Positions 1-7,901 of a DNA stretch of 64,000 bases are shown here, one piece after another. The translations under genes and the position numbers were made by a program. The stretch is from Pseudocitrobacter cyperus (GTDB taxonomy: Bacteria; Pseudomonadota; Gammaproteobacteria; Enterobacterales; Enterobacteriaceae), in NCBI RefSeq assembly GCF_039889165.1, contig NZ_JAYMYY010000003.1, forward strand, positions 124,001 through 188,000, written 5' to 3'. How positions within the stretch are numbered: position 1 is the first letter of the stretch; every line of letters begins with the position of its first letter. The notes beneath the pieces are model-generated. The model was not told the DNA's origin. It worked only from the letters and a program-made list of their open reading frames with translations, and did no database searches.

Positions 1-1024
1 GGGGATCGCCATCTCCGGCGCGCTGGCGGTTCTGACCAGTCTTACCCTTTCGACACTGGCCGGAAATGCGAATCGCAAGTACCTGCTGATGGGAATGACG
101 ATCCTGATGGCAATCTCGGGGCTTGTTATCGCACTGGCTTCCAGTTACCTGGTGTATATGGCGGGTCGTGCCATGATAGGCATCGCGATTGGCGGATTCT
201 GGTCGATGTCTGCGGCAACGGCGATTCGTCTGGTGCCACAACATCAGGTCGCGCGTGCCCTGGCGATATTTAACGGCGGTAATGCGCTGGCGACGGTCGT
301 GGCAGCGCCATTGGGGAGCTATCTTGGCGCAACTATCGGATGGCGTGGTGCCTTCTTGTGTCTGGTTCCCGTCGCGGTTGCCGCCTTTATCTGGCAGCTT
401 ATCAGTCTGCCCGACATGGAGGCTCATAAAAGCCACACGTCACGGGGTTCTGTATTTCACTTATTCCGCCGCCGCATTGTTGCGGTTGGCATGCTGGCCT
501 GTGGCCTGTTCTTTATGGGGCAGTTTGCGCTATTTACCTATGTGCGCCCGTTTCTGGAGACGGTGACGCGGGTTGATTCCTCCGGCTTATCTCTGATCCT
601 GCTTGCTATCGGTGTGGCGGGTTTTGTCGGCACACTGATTATTTCTATTTTCCTTAACGCAAAATTCTACCCAACATTGGTCGCCATTCCACTGTGGATG
701 GCGGCTATCGCCATGGCGTTGATTCTGATCGGCCAAAGCATTTGGGTTGTCGCGCTGCTATTAGGTCTTTGGGGATTGCTGGCAACCGCCGCGCCGACGG
801 GCTGGTGGGCATGGATTGCACGCACGCTTCCCGACAATGCGGAAGCGGGAGGCGGATTGATGGTCGCTGTGATCCAGCTCTCTATTGCGCTGGGTTCAAC
901 GGTCGGCGGCATGGTGTTTGACCACCTTGGCTGGCAGAGTGCGTTTGCACTCAGTGGTGGGTTGCTCGCTGCCGCCGCTGCTTTGACCGTTTTCACTTCA
1001 CGTCAGGAAGTTCACCCGGCTTAA
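1..1024 (+). CDS. MFS exporter, NepI-like, 5' end cut by window
   Basis: The open frame runs in from the left edge, so the true start lies outside; the first ATG inside (89) is internal because in-frame hydrophobic sequence precedes it. About 340 residues are visible, with roughly ten hydrophobic segments and MFS signature stretches such as GRAMIGIAIGGFW and the mid-protein FTYVRPFLE. These resemble the DHA1-type purine ribonucleoside exporter NepI of E. coli, which is about 396 residues, so some 50-60 N-terminal residues are missing. The role is probably proton-driven export of a small molecule across the inner membrane; substrate is inferred from family resemblance only. The gene ends in HPA-stop with no obvious strong terminator. 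Confidence 0.75.
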   Translation, partial: GIAISGALAVLTSLTLSTLAGNANRKYLLMGMTILMAISGLVIALASSYLVYMAGRAMIGIAIGGFWSMSAATAIRLVPQHQVARALAIFNGGNALATVVAAPLGSYLGATIGWRGAFLCLVPVAVAAFIWQLISLPDMEAHKSHTSRGSVFHLFRRRIVAVGMLACGLFFMGQFALFTYVRPFLETVTRVDSSGLSLILLAIGVAGFVGTLIISIFLNAKFYPTLVAIPLWMAAIAMALILIGQSIWVVALLLGLWGLLATAAPTGWWAWIARTLPDNAEAGGGLMVAVIQLSIALGSTVGGMVFDHLGWQSAFALSGGLLAAAAALTVFTSRQEVHPA

Positions 1025-1440
1025 TTGTCCGAAAACAAGCGTATACAGGGCCCTGATAATCTTCTGAGCCGTTGTTAATATTGATTTTCATATTCCGTCG
1101 GTGGTGTCTGAACACTTGAACCCTGGCGGAATACACGATTTTTATCTGTCCAGAATGCTGAACGAAGTGTGGGAAATTTGCCTTTCTTTTTCTAAATGTG
1201 AAATGTTTAAAGAACGTTATCATTATTAATGATAATGGGAGAAATAAGGGAAGATATAGCGTTAATATTGATAAAATACAGAGTTAAATAGTTGGCTTGA
1301 TACTGCCATATAGTATCGGTACTATGGTTCATCTGAAAAATGCATAATTGGTTATTGCAACAGTACTTTCTCCTTGCTTAGGAATGAACTTATCGCTTTG
1401 ACTTTGTCATCTATGGCACCCGTCTTTTATCAATAAATTA
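1025..1440. other. intergenic region, 416 bp, AT-rich
   Basis: No convincing gene is seen; the 76-codon minus-strand frame at 993-1223 is not preceded by a good ribosome site and overlaps the MFS gene. The stretch contains a perfect 19-bp palindrome (separate entry) and presumably the promoter of the transporter that follows. Confidence 0.5.
1217..1235. promoter_or_regulatory. perfect 19-bp palindrome, candidate operator
   Basis: The sequence TTATCATTATTAATGATAA has 9-bp arms around a single central T. It contains TGATAAT-like units reminiscent of Fur sites, but they point outward rather than in the usual inward order, so the protein that binds is uncertain. It lies about 205 bp before the transporter gene at 1441. 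Confidence 0.35.
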
Positions 1441-2709
1441 ATGAATATTATGAAGAACGCTAACGAAATACATCGTCATCCGTGGACAGTAAAAGATACC
1501 ATATGGATGATGGGGGTATATGGCGCCACCGTCGGTGCTGGTACACTTTTTTTACCCATCGAAATCGGCACTCGTGGCCCACTCGTTTTTCTTCTGCTGC
1601 TGGTTTTAAGTTTTCCGCTTTCAATGATCCCGCACGTACTCATTTGTAGAGTATTCATGCGTGATACGCATACAGAAGACCGTTCCCTTCCTCTCTTTGG
1701 TTCTTTTTTTGGGCCTAAGGGGCGTCAGGCGATCAAGCTGTTTTTCTGTGTGGCGCATTATCCCGTCACGCTGGTCTATGCAGTATCGCTGGTGAATGCA
1801 TTGAGCCATTTTTTATCGGAACGCCTGCATCTGGGAGATATTAATCGTGGGGTGCTGACGATTACCGTCTTACTGCTTATGTATCTGGTGATAAGCAAAG
1901 GCCGTGATAAGGTCGTCAAAACAATGGGGGCGCTGGCAATGCCGTTTGCTATTGCCATCATTCTGATTGCCGTCACGCAAATACCGGCCTGGGATATATC
2001 AAATATTACTCATGCCTGGCAGCAAACTCATGGAAAATCTGCTGATGATTCCCTGAAGGGAATTTGGCTCACGCTTCCTCTGATTGCTTTTTCCCTCTGC
2101 TCTGCGCCACTGATCCCAGCGCTCGCATCCGGTTATCGTGAACCGGGTGCCGGGGGGGAGACAAAATCGGTTCAGGTTATCCGGGCAGCCTATGTTTTAA
2201 TTATTTTTAGCATTCTCTTTTTTGTCCTGAGTTGTCTCCTGAGCACGCCTCGCGAGACGTTTATCATGGCCAAAGAGCAAAATCTGAATGTATTGTCAGT
2301 GATAGGCGGAGATAGCCATCTGGGCATCATGCTATTCCTGGCTCCCTTTATTGCTATCGTGGGCATGACGAAATCTTTTTTAGGCATTTCCATGCCGGTG
2401 GCGGAGACATTCAGTATTCTTGTCGCAGACGCATTCAGTGTTACGCGAACCAGTCACATCCGGCGCTTAAGAGCGATGATCCTGGTGCTAATGTTTATCG
2501 CCACATCCATTGTGGTATATCTCAATCCCGATGTGATTAATATGATTGAAACGGTCTGTGGGCCGCTGATTGCAATCTTCCTGTTTTTGATCCCAACGTA
2601 TCTGATTTTCACGAGAATCGCTCTAAAGCCCCTTCGTAGTTTCACTTCCGTTATGGTCATGATAAGCGGTATCGCGACGGTTTCAGCTTTATTGTATAGC
2701 CTCATCTAA
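1441..2709 (+). CDS. HAAAP-family amino-acid/H+ symporter (SdaC/YqeG-like)
   Basis: This 422-residue inner-membrane protein has about eleven hydrophobic segments and begins the fold with VYGATVGAGTLFLPIEIG, the N-terminal signature of the hydroxy/aromatic amino-acid permease family (SdaC, TdcC, YqeG). The family imports serine, threonine or aromatic amino acids with protons. A second member, YqeG, lies at 27692 and shares the GAGTLFLPI motif. Start choice is weak: ATG at 1441 or ATG at 1450, neither with a strong ribosome site. A GC-rich hairpin follows the stop. Substrate cannot be told from the sequence. Confidence 0.8.
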   Translation: MNIMKNANEIHRHPWTVKDTIWMMGVYGATVGAGTLFLPIEIGTRGPLVFLLLLVLSFPLSMIPHVLICRVFMRDTHTEDRSLPLFGSFFGPKGRQAIKLFFCVAHYPVTLVYAVSLVNALSHFLSERLHLGDINRGVLTITVLLLMYLVISKGRDKVVKTMGALAMPFAIAIILIAVTQIPAWDISNITHAWQQTHGKSADDSLKGIWLTLPLIAFSLCSAPLIPALASGYREPGAGGETKSVQVIRAAYVLIIFSILFFVLSCLLSTPRETFIMAKEQNLNVLSVIGGDSHLGIMLFLAPFIAIVGMTKSFLGISMPVAETFSILVADAFSVTRTSHIRRLRAMILVLMFIATSIVVYLNPDVINMIETVCGPLIAIFLFLIPTYLIFTRIALKPLRSFTSVMVMISGIATVSALLYSLI

Positions 2710-2717
2710 ATGTTTTA

Positions 2718-2745
2718 CCGCCAGGCTTATCGGGCCTGGCGGTTT
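2718..2745 (+). terminator. hairpin after the HAAAP transporter
   Basis: The arms CCGCCAGGC (2718-2726) and GCCTGGCGG (2734-2742) are perfectly paired around a 7-nt loop and followed by only TTT, so it is a modest intrinsic terminator. It lies between the convergent transporter and SDR genes. Confidence 0.6.
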
Positions 2746-2788
2746 GACCACCCATCAGAGATGAGGGTGGGGAGGTCGGGGGGAAATG

Positions 2789-3538
2789 TCAGGCCGTATA
2801 TCCACTGTCGACAGTGATAATTTGACCAATCATTGTCTCAACACCACCATCCGCGATGAATAAAATGGTTTTGGCTATCTCTTCCGTAGTCGATGCTTTT
2901 TGGGCCGGTAAGCTTTGAATAAACGCATTTTTTGCATTGCTATCATTACCGACAAAGCGATCGAGCATCGGTGTTTCAACCGGGCCCGGTGCGACAGCAT
3001 TAACACGAATGCCATGGGCTGCCACTTCAAGCGCTGCGGATTGGGTTAGGCCTTCTACAGCATATTTGCTGGCGGCGTAAATGCCTGAGTTGGGCATTCC
3101 CGTATGACCCGCCACCGACGAAACATTCACGACACTCCCGCGTTTGGCTAAGAGCATTGCAGCAATTTCATATTTCATCGCCAGAGCGACACCAAACACA
3201 TTGGTGTTGAATACGGACTGGATATTCTCCTGGGTGACTTCAGTGATACTCTGCTGAATGCCTTCCAGACCCGCAGCATTAATGGCGATATCTAATGAAC
3301 CAAATTCGGCAACGGTGAAATCAATAAGTGCCTTGATTTCATCTTCGTTACTCATATCGGCATTTTTATACCGCACCTGCGGATTAATTTTTTGCAGTTG
3401 TGCTTCAAACTCTTCCCCGGCCGATTGACGTCGACCAGAAATGACCACTTTGTAACCTTTATTTGCGAAAAGTTCTGCGGTTGTTTTACCGATACCGGAT
3501 AATGCCCCGGTGATAAGTGCGACTTTGACCTGTTCCAT
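2789..3538 (-). CDS. short-chain dehydrogenase/reductase
   Basis: A 249-residue classical SDR with the N-terminal cofactor motif TGALSGIG, the NAAG-type motif (INAAGLEG), a catalytic serine in NVSSVAG and the Y-x3-K pair in IYAASKYAV. It should catalyse NAD(P)-dependent oxidation or reduction of a hydroxyl or carbonyl group in the cytoplasm; the substrate is unknown. ATG at 3538 is chosen because GAGGTG lies just upstream; a GTG three codons earlier is also possible. It lies 56 bp downstream of the tetR-type gene on the same strand, so the two are probably co-transcribed. Confidence 0.8.
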   Translation of the reverse strand: MEQVKVALITGALSGIGKTTAELFANKGYKVVISGRRQSAGEEFEAQLQKINPQVRYKNADMSNEDEIKALIDFTVAEFGSLDIAINAAGLEGIQQSITEVTQENIQSVFNTNVFGVALAMKYEIAAMLLAKRGSVVNVSSVAGHTGMPNSGIYAASKYAVEGLTQSAALEVAAHGIRVNAVAPGPVETPMLDRFVGNDSNAKNAFIQSLPAQKASTTEEIAKTILFIADGGVETMIGQIITVDSGYTA

Positions 3539-3594
3539 ATTAATCACCTCGTTAATTTCTGCTGTTAATATATTCTCTAAACTTAAACAATGGC

Positions 3595-4161
3595 TTATAT
3601 GTTGTTGGCGCTCAGGGTTTTCAGTAATGCGGCAGAGGTTTTGTTATAGGCATCATGGGGAGGCAAGCGATTAAGCATCAGCGCGCCTTTTAGCGATGCG
3701 CTAACGATAACGGCTTGTTCCCGGGCCGACAGACGGTTTAACGACAGCTCGCCGCACTCCGCGCCTGAAAGAAGCAATGCTTCGAGGATATCCAGTTCGC
3801 TCTGCGCCAGCTTGTTAACCGCCTGCTGTAATTCGGCCGGAAAGGTGTGGCTGTCAGAAAGCATGGTATAGATTCCACACATTTCACCTTGCTGCGCACA
3901 GTTTGAAAATGCATCAAGATAACCTTTAAGCCTTTGCGCACCTGCCGGAATGGCCTGTAGGCGTTCATCTAACTGCTTAAAAAGCGCGTATTTATAGTCA
4001 CAATACGCCAACCCAAGATCCGTTTTGCTTGGGAAGTGGTGATGAATGCTGGCTTTCCTGATCCCGACACCTTCAGCCAGATCAGAAAAGCTGAAGCCGT
4101 GAAATCCATCACGCTGGATACAGGTATCAGCCAGTTTGATTATTTTATCGTATGTGGTCAT
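3595..4161 (-). CDS. TetR/AcrR-family transcriptional repressor
   Basis: A 188-residue protein with an N-terminal TetR-type helix-turn-helix (about residues 24-46, LAEGVGIRKASIHHHFPSK) and a helical ligand-binding part. It is divergent from the cytochrome b/molybdoenzyme/MXKDX genes and probably controls them through the palindrome at 4344-4361. It carries five cysteines (14, 54, 88, 95, 136). The CAQQGEMCG stretch falls near the region where NemR has its hypochlorite-sensing cysteine, so thiol-based sensing is a reasonable inference but not shown. The ATG at 4161 has GGGATGAT upstream. The downstream SDR is likely in the same transcript. Confidence 0.85.
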   Translation of the reverse strand: MTTYDKIIKLADTCIQRDGFHGFSFSDLAEGVGIRKASIHHHFPSKTDLGLAYCDYKYALFKQLDERLQAIPAGAQRLKGYLDAFSNCAQQGEMCGIYTMLSDSHTFPAELQQAVNKLAQSELDILEALLLSGAECGELSLNRLSAREQAVIVSASLKGALMLNRLPPHDAYNKTSAALLKTLSANNI

Positions 4162-4303
4162 GTATCATCCCGGGTTAACTTTTCTTAAAGGTGCGCCGTA
4201 CTTTACCAGCATCACCGTTTTAACCGTATCCGATAAAATTCCTCAGCAACCTTTTACTCGCTAATCAGCGGTGAATATTTTCCCTTAACACCAGGGTTCC
4301 TTC

Positions 4304-4361
4304 TTGACAGCATGCGTTATGCGGAATACGATTCGCTCATCCTACCTACCAGATGGTAGGT
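4304..4361 (+). promoter_or_regulatory. sigma-70 promoter with TetR-type operator
   Basis: TTGACA (4304-4309) and TACGAT (4327-4332) are separated by 17 bp, a near-consensus promoter. Immediately downstream of the expected start point is a palindrome with perfect 8-bp arms, ACCTACCA (4344-4351) and TGGTAGGT (4354-4361), around a 2-bp spacer. This is a typical position and shape for a TetR-family operator. It would drive the cytochrome b gene starting at 4404. Confidence 0.75.
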
Positions 4362-4403
4362 TTGCAAGCGCTTCTGATATCGCAAGGCTTTGGGGAAAGT
4401 GGG

Positions 4404-5012
4404 ATGACAAAACCGAACAAGATCCCAATGAAAATGATTCATCCCTTATGGTTGAGAATCTCTCATTGGATCAATGCATTAGCCATGTTGATGATGATCA
4501 CCAGTGGCTGGCGAATCTACAACGCATCGCCGCTGTTTAATTTCGATTTTCCGGATGCCTTCACATTAGGCGGCTGGCTGGGGGGCGCGTTGCAGTGGCA
4601 TTTTGCCGCGATGTGGCTGTTTGTGTTGAACGGCGTGTTTTATCTGACCTGCAACATCGTTACGGGGCGTATGCGCCGGATGTACCGGCCGTTTTCTCTG
4701 CGTGCGTTAGTACAGGAAGTCGGTCTGACGGTGCGTGGCAAACTGAGCCACGACGATCTAAGCCAATACAACATGATACAGAAACTTGCTTATGTCGGCG
4801 TCGTGTTGCTCAGCATCCTGACGGTAATGTCCGGGCTGGTTGTCTGGAAGTCGGTGCAGTTTCCGCTGCTGCGGGAATTAATGGGCGGCTATGAGTCAGC
4901 ACGGCTGGTGCATTTTGCCTGTATGTCGCTGATTGTTCTCTTTATCGCCGTACATTTACTGATGGTTGTGCTGGTACCGAAAACATTACTTGCCATGATT
5001 CGCGGTCGTTGA
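4404..5012 (+). CDS. membrane cytochrome b (b561-type) partner of molybdoenzyme
   Basis: A 202-residue inner-membrane protein with four main hydrophobic segments. Histidines sit where b-type haem ligands are expected: H21 (RISHW), H66 (LQWHF), H170 (LVHF) and H184 (AVHLL). It resembles thiosulfate-reductase/YedZ1-type cytochrome b subunits that pass quinol electrons to a periplasmic molybdopterin protein. ATG at 4404 is chosen because GGGGAAAGTGGG precedes it, whereas the longer frame from 4353 would begin inside the operator. The molybdoenzyme gene begins 8 bp after the stop, so the two are coupled. Confidence 0.8.
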   Translation: MTKPNKIPMKMIHPLWLRISHWINALAMLMMITSGWRIYNASPLFNFDFPDAFTLGGWLGGALQWHFAAMWLFVLNGVFYLTCNIVTGRMRRMYRPFSLRALVQEVGLTVRGKLSHDDLSQYNMIQKLAYVGVVLLSILTVMSGLVVWKSVQFPLLRELMGGYESARLVHFACMSLIVLFIAVHLLMVVLVPKTLLAMIRGR

Positions 5013-5020
5013 GATTCACC

Positions 5021-5809
5021 ATGCCTGAGAATAAAAAAAAGATAACCCGGAACGATAAAAGCGACCTGTTACGCGAAGCCAGCCAATTGCTTGAGCGTCG
5101 GCTCTCCGGGGAAAGCCGCCGGCATTTCCTGAAGATGGGCTTGACGCTGGGAGGCATGGCGCTGCTTACCGGTTGTGACATCAGTGACAACAGCCAGGCG
5201 GAAGAGGTTCTTAATCGCATGTCGCGCGTTAACGATCGTCTACAGGGGTTGCTGTTTAGCCAAACCCAATTAGCGCCAGTTTATCAGGAGAGCCAGATCA
5301 CCCGTCCATTCCCGTTCAACGCCTTTTATGGTGAGGATGAGATCCCCAAGGTTAATGGCGAGGATTACCAACTGGAGCTTGCCGGGTTGATACAGGACAA
5401 GCGTCCCTGGACATTACCTCAGTTGCATCATTTGCAGCAGGTCAGCCAAATCACCCGGCATATTTGTGTGGAAGGGTGGAGCGCCATCGGACGCTGGGAT
5501 GGGGTTCCTTTTAAGCATTTTTTGCAGGCAATAGGTGCCGATCTCTTTGCGAAATACGTCAGTTTTAAATGTGCGGATGACTATTACACCAGCATCGATA
5601 TGGCGACAGCCTTGCATCCACAGACGTTACTGGCGCTGGGATATGACGGCAACACGCTACCGCCGGAATATGGTTATCCCATGAAATTGCGCATACCCAC
5701 AAAGCTTGGGTACAAGAATCCAAAACATATCAGGGTGATAGAGGTGACGAACCGCTTCCCTGGTGGGTACTGGGAGGACCAGGGTTACAACTGGTTCGGG
5801 GGCAGCTAA
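5021..5809 (+). CDS. Tat-exported molybdopterin-dependent oxidoreductase (YedY/MsrP-like)
   Basis: A 262-residue protein of the sulfite oxidase-like molybdopterin fold. The Tat motif SRRHFLK is at residues 32-38, followed by a hydrophobic stretch ending in LLTGC (Cys52), which fits a lipobox; Asp53 at +2 would favour retention in the inner membrane. The conserved HICVEGWS stretch places the likely Mo-ligand cysteine at 149. Its neighbours suggest it takes electrons from the preceding cytochrome b and reduces oxidised methionines, as YedY1/MsrP do; the following gene encodes a Met-rich periplasmic peptide that would be a natural substrate. A TTG at 5009 overlapping the previous stop is an alternative start. 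The reaction is inferred. Confidence 0.8.
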   Translation: MPENKKKITRNDKSDLLREASQLLERRLSGESRRHFLKMGLTLGGMALLTGCDISDNSQAEEVLNRMSRVNDRLQGLLFSQTQLAPVYQESQITRPFPFNAFYGEDEIPKVNGEDYQLELAGLIQDKRPWTLPQLHHLQQVSQITRHICVEGWSAIGRWDGVPFKHFLQAIGADLFAKYVSFKCADDYYTSIDMATALHPQTLLALGYDGNTLPPEYGYPMKLRIPTKLGYKNPKHIRVIEVTNRFPGGYWEDQGYNWFGGS

Positions 5810-5868
5810 CAGGCTGCCTGACAACTTTTACAAACAAACTATACAGACAATATGCAGGAGATAAATCC

Positions 5869-6201
5869 ATGAAAAAACAACTCATCGCAGCAATTATCGG
5901 CACTATGTTCATGTCCGCGGGTTCTGCTTTTGCAGCGGATGCAATGTCACATGATGGCATGATGAAAAAAGACGCCATGCAACACGATGGCATGATGAAA
6001 AAAGACGCCATGCAACACGACGCCATGATGAAAAAAGACGCTATGAAACATGATGGCATGATGAAAAAAGATGAAATGAAACACGATGGCATGATGAAAA
6101 AAGATGCCATGAAGCATGACGGTATGATGAAAAAAGACGAAATGAAACACGACGCTATGATGAAAAAAGACGCCATGATGCAGAAAGACAATATGAAATA
6201 A
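5869..6201 (+). CDS. secreted pentapeptide MXKDX-repeat, Met-rich peptide
   Basis: A 110-residue protein with a clear Sec signal peptide (MKKQLIAAIIGTMFMSAGSA, cleavage after AFA near residue 22). The mature 88 residues hold 24 methionines, plus Lys, Asp and His. They are built from six 11-residue units of the form MMKKD(A/E)M(Q/K)HD(G/A) and a partial seventh. Such proteins are known as MXKDX repeat proteins. In Azospira a Met-rich peptide (MrpX) next to a YedY1/YedZ1 pair scavenges hypochlorite by being oxidised and then reduced; the same gene trio here suggests the same role. Metal binding through Met/His is an alternative. AGGAG stands 9 bp before the ATG. Confidence 0.85.
   Translation: MKKQLIAAIIGTMFMSAGSAFAADAMSHDGMMKKDAMQHDGMMKKDAMQHDAMMKKDAMKHDGMMKKDEMKHDGMMKKDAMKHDGMMKKDEMKHDAMMKKDAMMQKDNMK
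5959..6156 (+). repeat. six tandem 33-bp coding repeats
   Basis: Six direct 33-bp units in frame encode MMKKDxMxHDx. Differences are mostly synonymous or swap Q/K, A/E and G/A, so the array is under coding constraint yet prone to gain or loss of units by slippage. The seventh unit degenerates at the C-terminus. Confidence 0.9.
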
Positions 6202-6384
6202 TTAAACGACGTTGAAATAGCGTTCTGCCACTGAAATTACGTCGAATGGCCTGGATTTGTGCGTCCAGGGGGCAGGCCAGGGATGACCTGCCTGACCTCT
6301 TTAACAGTTGCCGGAAAATCAGGCTGGATCAGTGGGATACCCCGTCGTCATTCCAGCCAGATTCATCACCCCGGGATTATTCCG

Positions 6385-7497
6385 TCAATCGTAGCCAAAC
6401 ATCAATTGAGCGGTCGCCACGACTGAACCGGTACTTAATGCCGAGGCATCGTAGACTTTGTAATACGCATAAAGATTAACGTTGAACGCCGATTCGACAG
6501 AGTCATTTTCCGCGATATCCAGCACGGTTGTGGCACCAAGTTTTGCTGTGCCTGTCGAAAAGGTGAGATCGCTCCCGGTGGTTGATGAACGAACGGACAC
6601 GCCTACACCACCCGCTTCTGAGTCCTCATTCACCAGGATAGTGCCCGTGTCGGCGCTGTTCAGGATGTCATTGCTGGATAACCATGCTGTAATGTGTCGT
6701 GTCGACATCAAATCTCCCAGCGCATCGCGGCAGGAGATAGGCAAACGGAAATTGATACCCGGCGCCTCGCCATTTGCCGCCAGAATATCCACCGTTGTGG
6801 CTGGAAGTTTGACGGTGATGTCCTTGGTCATATTGCATGTGGTTTCTTCTGGCTCGAATTGCACACTCAACTTTTCATTCGCCATATAGCGGGCCGTTGA
6901 CCACTTAGCCGTGTCATTCATCATATAATCCCAGACGTTTTCTGCATAAGTGGAACAACTCCAGACCAGGACACAATCATATTTAGAACTGGAATCACCG
7001 TCGCTCAGGATGGCGGGGTAGAGATTAATAGATCCATTCGTTGTCGTTTTTGTGTAATCGGAAACTCCGCTGGGGGCAGCATCTAACAACTCAAATGTAG
7101 TGGTATATTGAGTCTGGTAGTTACTCATACCATGCAAACCCGTAATCCCGGAAACGCTTGCTTTTGTATCCCCTGTGATTTGGTTAGTGACTTTAATCCA
7201 GTAATCATGTGCGCCATCGGTACTCGTGAAATTCATATAGACGGGTTTTCCGCCAAAAGCATCAAAAAAGTAGACTGTATCAAAAATACCGGTCGTACAG
7301 GTCATAGAACCTGACCAGCTTGTTGTATAAGATACGGTATATGTCGTTGATGTAGAAAATGCCGTTGAGAGGTTTAATGATTTATTAGACTGTTTAACGC
7401 TTCCCAATGTTATACCACATGATGCCATAGCAATTTGACTGCTTAGAAACATCAATATGATAAAAGAAAATGTCAGCGTAACTATTCGTCTGTACAT
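6385..7497 (-). CDS. orphan chaperone-usher fimbrial tip adhesin
   Basis: A protein of about 370 residues with a Sec signal peptide (MYRRIVTLTFSFIILMFLSS, cut after AMA), a Ser/Thr-rich N-terminal half rich in aromatic residues, and a C-terminal pilin domain (from about TCNMTKDITVKLPATTVD) ending in the MFGYD beta-strand. This two-domain layout fits FimH/MrkD-type tip adhesins. No chaperone, usher or major pilin gene is adjacent, so it must be assembled by another system or be a remnant. ATG at 7497 is preferred (GAGAG upstream, immediately before the signal peptide); an in-frame ATG at 7515 is the alternative. Confidence 0.75.
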   Translation of the reverse strand: MYRRIVTLTFSFIILMFLSSQIAMASCGITLGSVKQSNKSLNLSTAFSTSTTYTVSYTTSWSGSMTCTTGIFDTVYFFDAFGGKPVYMNFTSTDGAHDYWIKVTNQITGDTKASVSGITGLHGMSNYQTQYTTTFELLDAAPSGVSDYTKTTTNGSINLYPAILSDGDSSSKYDCVLVWSCSTYAENVWDYMMNDTAKWSTARYMANEKLSVQFEPEETTCNMTKDITVKLPATTVDILAANGEAPGINFRLPISCRDALGDLMSTRHITAWLSSNDILNSADTGTILVNEDSEAGGVGVSVRSSTTGSDLTFSTGTAKLGATTVLDIAENDSVESAFNVNLYAYYKVYDASALSTGSVVATAQLMFGYD

Positions 7498-7901
7498 AAT
7501 ATATCGAACTCTCATTTTAGTATATTGAGTGAAAACTAACTATTGCGTTAATTCGCTTTGACTTTAACAAATAGTTATCTGAAGATGTCGTTATTTAATC
7601 ACAGGGAGGGAAATAGATAAAATAAAAGAATATAAAATAACCTAATGACAGGCTTTGGTGTTTAATTCCTGTTTTATGTGGTTTTATAGGTTTAAATGCT
7701 TTGTTTTGGCGTTTTTCCATGCGCAAAAAACCACCTTGCGGTGACTATTCCTTATTGGTGGTTTTGTGATGATGGTCATTTGGATGGTTTATCACGTTAA
7801 GTTTTACTATTTTTCTCTTTTTGTTTACACTCGTGCAACCTATTTGTGCGTAAAAAACATTCCGTCTGTTATATTAATATCACTCGCTATGCCCTCAGAT
7901 T
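7498..7901. other. intergenic region, about 400 bp
   Basis: AT-rich spacer without a convincing gene; the small plus-strand frame at 7766-7960 overlaps the FAD protein and lacks coding features. It should hold the adhesin promoter, and it contains the terminator listed at 7725-7765. Confidence 0.5.
7725..7765 (-). terminator. probable terminator of the FAD-protein gene
   Basis: AAAACCACC (7727-7735) pairs with GGTGGTTTT (7757-7765). Read on the minus strand the hairpin is followed by six T residues, which suits termination downstream of the gene ending at 7902. Confidence 0.55.

Noticed and set aside
5959..6156. Regular direct repeats that could suggest a CRISPR array
   Set aside because: The units are contiguous 33-bp coding repeats without unique spacers, and they translate in frame.
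5730..6191. 153-codon minus-strand frame with Phe/Ile/Ser-rich repeats
   Set aside because: It is the antisense of the MXKDX repeat gene and reaches into the molybdoenzyme gene; the repeated composition comes only from the repeats on the plus strand, and it has no supported start.
6202..6384. Short inverted motifs after the MXKDX gene
   Set aside because: Several imperfect palindromes are visible, but none forms a convincing terminator or known repeat, so no call is made.
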